NCBI GenBank assembly: GCA_017421145.1
Contig: JAFOTA010000222.1
Span: forward strand, 1 to 10,090
Direction of reading: 5' to 3'
Source of the DNA: Treponema sp.
Lineage (GTDB): Bacteria > Spirochaetota > Spirochaetia > Treponematales > Treponemataceae
DNA: 10,090 bases
Both the position numbers and the translations under genes were made by a program. The notes under the pieces are model-generated. The model saw only the letters and a program-made list of their open reading frames with translations, was not told the origin of the DNA and made no database searches. Positions 6,415 through 10,090 of this stretch are shown piece after piece (the stretch's first letter is position 1; every line of letters starts with the position of its first letter).

Positions 6415-6894
6415 TTAGTTGCCTGAAAGACCTTTGAGTGCATCGCCGAAAGCATTAGCGAAATCACCGATCTGTTCGTTTGCACCGTCAACAAGTCCCT
6501 GAACACCAGTAGCTATGTCGTTTGCCAAGCTTTCACTCAAAGCATTCCAATCAACGCTGCTGCTGTCAGTGCTGTCAGTGCTGTCAGTAGTTGAAAGGCT
6601 CTTGAGAGAATCAGCAAACTTGTCCAAGTCACCGTTCTTTGCTGCCTCACCGATTTTGTGATAACAAACTGTGCAAGAAACTGTGATGATAAGGCTGAGG
6701 ATCAATCCGAAAATACCTGTGATCAAACCAGCGATACAGAATCCCTTTTTCTCGCCCTTTTTAAGTCCGATTGCGGCAAGAACGATTGCTGCCAAAGCAA
6801 CTCCAGTTCCAATAAAACCAACAGGACCTGCCACACCCAGGAAAGAAAGTGGAACCAAAGAAAGGATTCCCAAAATCATTGCTGCTATCTGCAT
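6415..6894 (-). CDS. DUF4190-like small membrane protein with Ser/Thr/Asp-rich repeat and helical tail
   Basis: The 159-residue protein begins 'MQIAAMILGILSLV', the style of DUF4190 proteins. It has hydrophobic helices at about 3-20, 24-43 and 52-76, with the positive 'KKGEKK' between the second and third. After residue 80 it is soluble: a short linker with three exact Thr-Asp-Ser repeats (103-111) and then an amphipathic, glycine-containing stretch (115-157). There is no lipobox or enzyme motif, and function is unknown. AAGGAG at 6901-6906, six bases ahead of the ATG, fixes the start. A shorter paralogue starts at 7508 on the same strand, with shared N-terminal pattern and helix layout, so the pair probably arose by duplication and the C-terminal tail was gained or lost. 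Confidence 0.75.
   Translation of the reverse strand: MQIAAMILGILSLVPLSFLGVAGPVGFIGTGVALAAIVLAAIGLKKGEKKGFCIAGLITGIFGLILSLIITVSCTVCYHKIGEAAKNGDLDKFADSLKSLSTTDSTDSTDSSSVDWNALSESLANDIATGVQGLVDGANEQIGDFANAFGDALKGLSGN
6562..6588 (-). repeat. Three perfect 9-base tandem repeats inside the DUF4190-like gene
   Basis: GCTGTCAGT on the + strand occurs three times without a change and encodes Thr-Asp-Ser three times on the - strand. The unit is a multiple of three, so copy-number change would keep the frame. It lies in the linker between the membrane part and the C-terminal tail. Confidence 0.9.
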
Positions 6895-6907
6895 TTTTTA
6901 CTCCTTA

Positions 6908-6933
6908 TTGTGCAAATAATTAGCTTTGTACAA
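6908..6933 (-). promoter_or_regulatory. Leader hairpin or operator just upstream of a ribosome-binding site
   Basis: TTGTGCAAA (6908-6916) and TTTGTACAA (6925-6933) form a nine-pair stem, with one G-T wobble, around an eight-base loop. The hairpin ends one base from the AAGGAG of the DUF4190-like gene. A further TTTGCAA half-site follows at 6934-6940. It could stabilise the mRNA, gate translation, or be a protein-binding site. Confidence 0.45.
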
Positions 6934-6941
6934 TTTGCAAA

Positions 6942-6970
6942 AGTCTAGCAAAAAAAGAAAAAAAATACAA
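6942..6970 (-). promoter_or_regulatory. Possible extended -10 promoter for the 6415-6894 gene
   Basis: Reading the - strand, TTGTAT (6970-6965) is followed after 17 bases by TAGACT (6947-6942), preceded by TGC (an extended -10). Transcription would begin near 6935 and include the leader hairpin. The -35 matches only three of six positions, so this is tentative. Confidence 0.35.
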
Positions 6971-6991
6971 TAATACGGCAAATTTTTATTT

Positions 6992-7030
6992 AAAAAGAAA
7001 GGGAACCCCCTAAAAACCAGGGATTCCCTT
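6992..7030 (-). terminator. Hairpin with T-rich tail, probable terminator for the small DUF4190-like gene
   Basis: AAGGGAA (6999-7005) pairs with TTCCCTT (7024-7030). After a C-A mismatch three more G-C pairs follow (7007-7009 with 7020-7022). On the - strand the stem is followed by TTTCTTTTT (7000-6992). It is about 200 bases past the stop at 7233, with other hairpins in between, so the 3' untranslated region would be long. Confidence 0.55.
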
Positions 7031-7035
7031 ATTCG

Positions 7036-7072
7036 GTAGGATTCGGGTTTTAAAAACCGCTGGGCATCCTAC
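7036..7072. repeat. Second inverted repeat in the 6895-7232 intergenic region
   Basis: GTAGGAT (7036-7042) and ATCCTAC (7066-7072) are perfect inverted copies, enclosing a smaller CGG/CCG stem (7044-7046, 7057-7059). The words TAAAAACC and GGATTC occur both here and in the adjacent hairpin at 6999-7030, as if the two hairpins derive from one unit. No T-run follows on either strand. Function is unknown. Confidence 0.6.
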
Positions 7073-7118
7073 TGCATGCTGCTATTAGGTCGAAAATCAA
7101 GTTTTTAGCAAGAAATGT

Positions 7119-7167
7119 GTCATTATCGGGCTTGCTTGAAGTTACGCTGCAAGTTGACCCATAATCT
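7119..7167 (+). repeat. Interrupted copy of a palindromic extragenic repeat
   Basis: GTCATTATCGGGCTTG (7119-7134) and TGACCCATAATCT (7155-7167) look like the two arms of a repeat of the form GTCATT-nn-CGG-n-C-n-TG...CC-nn-AATCT, seen intact and inverted at 7175-7202. The arms are separated by 20 bases (7135-7154) that contain part of a CTTGC/GCAAG inverted repeat (7131-7135, 7149-7153). The right arm also lacks one base compared with perfect pairing. Confidence 0.5.
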
Positions 7168-7174
7168 CTTTTTA

Positions 7175-7202
7175 AGATTGCCGGATCATGTCCGGCAATG
7201 AC
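7175..7202 (-). repeat. Intact palindromic extragenic (REP-like) repeat
   Basis: ATTGCCGGA (7177-7185) and TCCGGCAAT (7191-7199) form a perfect nine-pair stem with a TCATG loop. Read on the - strand the unit begins GTCATTGCCGGACATG. No T-run follows on either strand, so it is not a standard terminator. The GTCATTGCCGG...CCGGCAAT pattern resembles dispersed intergenic palindromes known from several bacterial genomes; membership here is inferred. Confidence 0.65.
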
Positions 7203-7232
7203 AGACGCTTGTAAAACTCAAAATTGAGCCTA

Positions 7233-7508
7233 TTAGTTAAATGCTTCCAACACAGCTTGTCCACCAGCATTAAGAACAGCAGCTGTGCAGGCCACGAATA
7301 CGATTGTCATAATGATACCCAGAGCCAAACCGATGATACCAAGAATCATACCGACTTTTCCAAGCTTCTTCTTTGGCAAATCCTTCTTGATTGAAATAGC
7401 ACCAAGAATAATAGCGACAATACCACAGATTGAGCCAATCCATCCCATGCTAGGAATCCAACATCCTGCCAAGGATACAATACCACATACCAATGCAGCA
7501 ATTTCCAT
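7233..7508 (-). CDS. Small DUF4190-like membrane protein
   Basis: The 91-residue protein has hydrophobic segments at about 3-17, 22-40 and 52-77. A lysine-rich turn 'KKDLPKKKLGK' (41-51) separates the second and third, and a short tail ends 'QAVLEAFN'. Glycine-rich 'ILGIIGLALGII' is typical of DUF4190-type proteins. The start was chosen at ATG 7508 (MEIAALV): it has AAGGAG nine bases upstream and aligns with the MQIAAM start of the paralogue at 6894. The ATG at 7517 touches the ribosome-binding site, and the longer frame reaching 7577 would begin upstream of the -10 box. No enzyme motif or lipobox is visible, and function is unknown. It has its own strong promoter and is not part of the permease operon, which has a terminator before it. 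Confidence 0.72.
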   Translation of the reverse strand: MEIAALVCGIVSLAGCWIPSMGWIGSICGIVAIILGAISIKKDLPKKKLGKVGMILGIIGLALGIIMTIVFVACTAAVLNAGGQAVLEAFN

Positions 7509-7517
7509 TTTTTTCAT

Positions 7518-7523
7518 CTCCTT
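7518..7523 (-). promoter_or_regulatory. Ribosome-binding site that decides the start of the small DUF4190-like gene
   Basis: AAGGAG reads 7523 to 7518 on the - strand. The adjacent ATG (7517) has no spacing, while the ATG at 7508 sits nine bases away. The second is therefore the probable start, though both are in frame. Confidence 0.6.
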
Positions 7524-7567
7524 ATGAAAACTTTTTTTTACTCCGTAAAAATAACAGAGCTTAATAA

Positions 7568-7595
7568 ATTTTAGCATAAATCTCTATTTTGTCAA
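7568..7595 (-). promoter_or_regulatory. Near-consensus sigma-70 promoter for the small DUF4190-like gene
   Basis: A perfect TTGACA (7595-7590) and TAAAAT (7573-7568), the latter preceded by TGC as an extended -10, are separated by 16 bases. Transcription would start near 7561, giving a leader of about 52 bases. A run of A+T, including nine T on the + strand at 7596-7604, lies just upstream and may act as an UP-like element. This is the strongest promoter match in the window. Confidence 0.8.
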
Positions 7596-7657
7596 TTTTT
7601 TTTTAAAGTTTATTTCGATTTTTTTGGTTTCAGACAGATCAGATGAAAATAGCACAT

Positions 7658-7686
7658 AAAAAAACACCCCCCAAAAATGGAGGGTG
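7658..7686 (-). terminator. Rho-independent terminator of the sugar permease operon
   Basis: CACCCCCCA (7665-7673) pairs with TGGAGGGTG (7678-7686) with one mismatch and an AAAA loop. On the - strand seven T follow (7664-7658). It lies about 118 bases past the permease stop and some 60 bases before the next gene's promoter. Confidence 0.85.
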
Positions 7687-7803
7687 AAAAAAGGATTGAT
7701 GTCGTTTGCAGCAAGAATCAAAAAAGCCTGATTGACTTTAAGCTTGTTACGTCAAATCCATTGAACTGTCCGAAAACCGAAGCTCCCGAACAGCTGCATT
7801 TTT
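7687..7803. other. 3' untranslated stretch between the permease stop and its terminator
   Basis: No convincing gene is seen here. CTGTCCG (7766-7772) and CGAACAG (7787-7793) can pair with one wobble, and TTGAC/GTCAA form a weak inverted repeat around 7733-7756. On the - strand an ATG starts a 15-codon frame beginning MQLFGS; it has no ribosome-binding site and is probably chance. Confidence 0.35.
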
Positions 7804-8667
7804 TTATTCCTTTACACCACCAGCTGTGGCACCAGAAACGATGTTTCTTGAAAGGAACAGATAGACAATGATCAAAGGAACGATTGCAATACAAATCTGC
7901 ATGTACACTTGTCCAAGGTCAAACTTTGAATAATCAGCAGAGCGCAACTGAGCAATCAAAATAGGGATTGTCTTTTTCTCTTTTGAGCTGATGACCAAAG
8001 CAGGAACGAAGTAGTTGTTCCAAGAACTTACGAAGCTGAAGATTGCCTGTACAGCGATTGACGGCTTCATCATTGGAATAACTATCGTGTTGAATGTGCG
8101 GAATTCGTTGCATCCATCCACGCGGGCCGCTTCTACTATAGAGTACGGAAGTGTTGATTCCATAGCCTGATATATATAGAAGAAAACGATCGGTGCTGCG
8201 ATTGCAGGAATATACAATGACGGCAACTTGTCCATCAAGTTCAAAGTTGTGAGGAGCTTGATGAAACCGAGTGTTGAAACCTGGGTCGGAACCATCATAA
8301 CTGCCATGATGAATGTGAACGCACTCTTTCTACCCTTGAAGCGGTACATGTAGATACCATACGCTGTCATGGCAGAGAAGTATGTCGTCAACACTGCACA
8401 CATGAATGAAACATAGATGGAGTTGAACAGAGCCTGAAGGATCGGGATATTCTTGTTGCTGAACAAGTTGACCAAGTTCTTTCCGAAGAAGCTTCCCGGT
8501 AATGCAGAGAAACCATTCTGAATCTGAACGTGAGAACGAGTCGCGTTGACAATCAAAATGAAGAACGGAAAGAGTGATAAAAATACCAAAATAACAAGAA
8601 CTATATAGCATACAGTTCTTCTGATTGTAAGCGTTGCTGCTTGACTTTTGTATCCGACGTTATCCAT
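7804..8667 (-). CDS. Carbohydrate ABC transporter permease, MalG type (CUT1 family)
   Basis: The 287-residue inner-membrane protein has six predicted helices: the first at about 18-41, the last near 262-275. It carries the EAA loop 'EAARVDGCNEFRTFNTIVIPMMKPSI' spread over residues 179-204, which docks on the ATPase, and the typical CUT1 C-terminus 'GATAGGVKE'. 'LNLMDKLPSLYIPAIAAP' (142-159) is another MalG-type landmark. Such permeases pair with a MalF-type subunit, an extracytoplasmic sugar-binding lipoprotein and an MsmK-type ATPase. The gene starts six bases after the MalF-like stop, with its GGGGAGG ribosome-binding site inside the end of that gene, so they are one operon. Length is normal for the family. 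The sugar cannot be inferred: the binding protein is not in the window. Confidence 0.95.
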   Translation of the reverse strand: MDNVGYKSQAATLTIRRTVCYIVLVILVFLSLFPFFILIVNATRSHVQIQNGFSALPGSFFGKNLVNLFSNKNIPILQALFNSIYVSFMCAVLTTYFSAMTAYGIYMYRFKGRKSAFTFIMAVMMVPTQVSTLGFIKLLTTLNLMDKLPSLYIPAIAAPIVFFYIYQAMESTLPYSIVEAARVDGCNEFRTFNTIVIPMMKPSIAVQAIFSFVSSWNNYFVPALVISSKEKKTIPILIAQLRSADYSKFDLGQVYMQICIAIVPLIIVYLFLSRNIVSGATAGGVKE

Positions 8668-8673
8668 TATTTA

Positions 8674-10090
8674 TTACCTCCCCTTTCCTTGATACTGCTT
8701 CATGTTTGACTTATAAACGATAGAGCTGAGTATACCGGTAACTGCGAACAATATCACGGAGATTGCACCTGAAACACCGTAGTTCTTGCTTGACAAGTTC
8801 TTGTTCAAGTACATGATCAATGTCATTGACTTTCGGTCAGGAGTTCCTGCACCATTCGTCAAAATCTGAGGAACATCGAACATCTGGATACCACCAATCA
8901 TAGATGTAATGAATACATAGATGAAGATCGGCATCAAAAGGGGCATGGTTACTTTGAAGAATACCTGTGTCGGTGAAGCTCCGTCAATGCGGGCAGCCTC
9001 GAACAAGCTTTCGTCAATTCCCATGATACCAGCCATCAAAAGAATGGTCGTGTTTCCGTACCACATGAGGAAGTTCATGGCAGCGACCAAAGTCTTTGTC
9101 CATCCTGCATCCTGCATATAGCGCATCGGATTTTCTGCATCCATCCAGCCTATTTTTATGAAAATGCTGTTGATTGGACCTGCATCTGAGAACAATGTGA
9201 AGAACAACATTGAGAATGCAGATGCCATGATCAAGTTAGGCATGTAGATAACTGTCTTGAAGAACTGCTGGAACTTAAGCTTGAGCTCTGTATTTGTGAA
9301 CCATACAGAAAGAACCAGAGAGATTACGATCTGCGGGATGAATCCCAAAATCCACATGATGATTGTGTTCCAACCATATTTCAAAATATCGCTCTGGAAT
9401 ACAGTCCTGAAGTTTTTGACCAGTGCCCACTCTGTCTTTCCGACCAGTTTCTTTGCTGACTCTGCGAAATCGCCTGCTGATTTTCCCATTGAAGATTTTG
9501 CAAGCTTGTCAAAGGCAGAAAGGAATCTGTCTGGAATTCCTGAAACAGAAGCAAGGCTGTTCTTTACTTTTGCCGTGAATTCCTCATCAACAGAAGACAC
9601 CTTTGCTTCGGCACTCATCTTATCAAGACTTGTAAGAGCTCTTTCATAATCTTTTCCGTAGATATCCTGAAGGCTCCAACGATCTTCTGAAATAAAAGCT
9701 TTTGCTGCATCGGTAAGCTCTTTTGGAGATTTTCCCAGATACGGCTTTGCCATTTTATCAAAAGCAGAGTTGAATGACTTATTAGACTTGTCAAAATTGC
9801 CGGCAGTATTCAAGATTGTCTTTTTTACTGCTGCAACAGTCTGCTCATCAACCGTTCCAGAAAGTGCGAGCGCATCCACCGCATCCTGAACGCCTTTTAT
9901 ATCAGGTGTATAAAATTTTTCTTGTCCCTGAAAATAGGTAGGAACTTTGAAATTTGGTCCTTCCGTTTCAAGTCCGACATTGTACTGCTCAACAAAGGTG
10001 TTGACAAATGTCATTGCCAACGGAATAAGAGAGAAAACCAAATAAATGATGAAGAAAGGTGCAATAAAGAAGTATCCCCACCTGTCATAT
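8674..10090 (-). CDS. Carbohydrate ABC transporter permease, MalF type, with duplicated insertion (5' end cut by window)
   Basis: The frame is open to the right edge of the window. Codons 10089-10042 read 'YDRWGYFFIAPFFIIY', continuing into 'LVFSLIPLAMTF', the usual first helix of MalF-type permeases, so the true start lies outside the window. The EAA loop 'EAARIDGASPTQVFFKVTMPLL' is spread over 8929-8994 (- strand); the other helices are as expected. At least 471 residues are seen, against about 290-320 for most CUT1 permeases of this class. The excess is a mostly hydrophilic insertion of about 190 residues between the first helix and the usual 'WALVKNFRTVF' segment (the FVGLxNF position). 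It contains two related units of about 80 residues and should face the outside of the inner membrane. The gene ends with tandem in-frame TAA codons (8676-8671). The binding-protein gene is expected upstream, out of view. Confidence 0.92.
   Translation of the reverse strand, partial: YDRWGYFFIAPFFIIYLVFSLIPLAMTFVNTFVEQYNVGLETEGPNFKVPTYFQGQEKFYTPDIKGVQDAVDALALSGTVDEQTVAAVKKTILNTAGNFDKSNKSFNSAFDKMAKPYLGKSPKELTDAAKAFISEDRWSLQDIYGKDYERALTSLDKMSAEAKVSSVDEEFTAKVKNSLASVSGIPDRFLSAFDKLAKSSMGKSAGDFAESAKKLVGKTEWALVKNFRTVFQSDILKYGWNTIIMWILGFIPQIVISLVLSVWFTNTELKLKFQQFFKTVIYMPNLIMASAFSMLFFTLFSDAGPINSIFIKIGWMDAENPMRYMQDAGWTKTLVAAMNFLMWYGNTTILLMAGIMGIDESLFEAARIDGASPTQVFFKVTMPLLMPIFIYVFITSMIGGIQMFDVPQILTNGAGTPDRKSMTLIMYLNKNLSSKNYGVSGAISVILFAVTGILSSIVYKSNMKQYQGKGR
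8677..8683 (-). promoter_or_regulatory. Ribosome-binding site of the MalG-type gene inside the MalF-type gene
   Basis: GGGGAGG, encoding the last residues of the MalF-like protein, lies nine bases from the ATG at 8667. The tandem TAA codons sit between them, an arrangement that suits translational coupling of the two permease subunits. Confidence 0.7.
9418..9777 (-). repeat. Internal protein duplication in the MalF-like permease
   Basis: Two 37-residue cores, at 9777-9667 and 9528-9418, align without gaps at an offset of 83 residues. Both have F-x-S-A-F-D-K-x-A-K, then G-K-S, then A-K and W-x-L, about 15 identities in 37. Weaker similarity extends N-terminal of both. The copies differ at DNA level, so the duplication is not recent. 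Confidence 0.8.

Noticed and set aside
7175..7202. Perfect palindrome as a transcription terminator
   Set aside because: No T-run follows on either strand; a dispersed repeat fits better.
7544..7560. Leader hairpin CTCTGT/ACGGAG before the small DUF4190-like gene
   Set aside because: The six-pair stem with a wobble, followed by A-rich sequence, is too weak to call a riboswitch or attenuator.
7509..7577. Longer start for the small DUF4190-like protein (to 7577)
   Set aside because: The extension starts upstream of the -10 box and of the predicted transcription start, and would bury a good ribosome-binding site.
7677..7871. + strand reading frame across the permease 3' end
   Set aside because: It overlaps a terminator and the permease on the other strand, has no ribosome-binding site, and its product resembles nothing known.

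Overview
The window looks like a piece of a moderately AT-rich spirochaete chromosome, most likely a Treponema-type host-associated species. This rests on gene content and style: a FIST protein next to a soluble chemoreceptor, PspC, a 2-TM/RCK channel with a cyclic-nucleotide-binding partner, an Lgt-like protein with a Cys-rich signature, and a CUT1 sugar transporter. No rRNA, tRNA, CRISPR array, transposase or phage gene is visible.

Layout. (1) Positions 41-2059, + strand: a FIST-domain sensor protein followed three bases later by a cytoplasmic methyl-accepting chemotaxis protein with no sensor or membrane segment, closed by a Rho-independent terminator. Together they read as a receptor split into two polypeptides. 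(2) Positions 2119-2805, - strand: pyrE (orotate phosphoribosyltransferase), convergent with the chemotaxis pair. (3) Positions 2898-5571, + strand: a four-gene operon with its own promoter: a PspC-domain mini membrane protein, a two-helix potassium-channel-like protein with an RCK domain and a non-canonical selectivity filter, a single-domain cyclic-nucleotide-binding protein overlapping it by an ATGA junction, and a TtcA-type tRNA thiolation PP-loop protein. (4) Positions 5549-6894, - strand: an Lgt-family membrane protein with several catalytic-site substitutions, overlapping the TtcA-type gene tail to tail. A small DUF4190-like membrane protein lies upstream of it, and a strong terminator separates the two. 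(5) Positions 6895-7232: a 338-base gene-free stretch with three hairpins and two oppositely oriented copies of a palindromic extragenic repeat, one of them apparently interrupted by about 20 bases. (6) Positions 7233-7508, - strand: a second, shorter DUF4190-like protein with a near-consensus promoter. (7) Positions 7804-10090, - strand: the two permeases of a CUT1 carbohydrate ABC transporter followed by a terminator. The MalF-type permease runs off the right edge of the window and carries a large internally duplicated insertion after its first transmembrane helix.

The most unusual items are the split channel/cyclic-nucleotide-binding pair with a GYYD filter, the duplicated extracytoplasmic insertion in the MalF-like permease, the Lgt-like protein lacking three conserved active-site residues, the split FIST/MCP receptor, and the paired, interrupted palindromic repeat.
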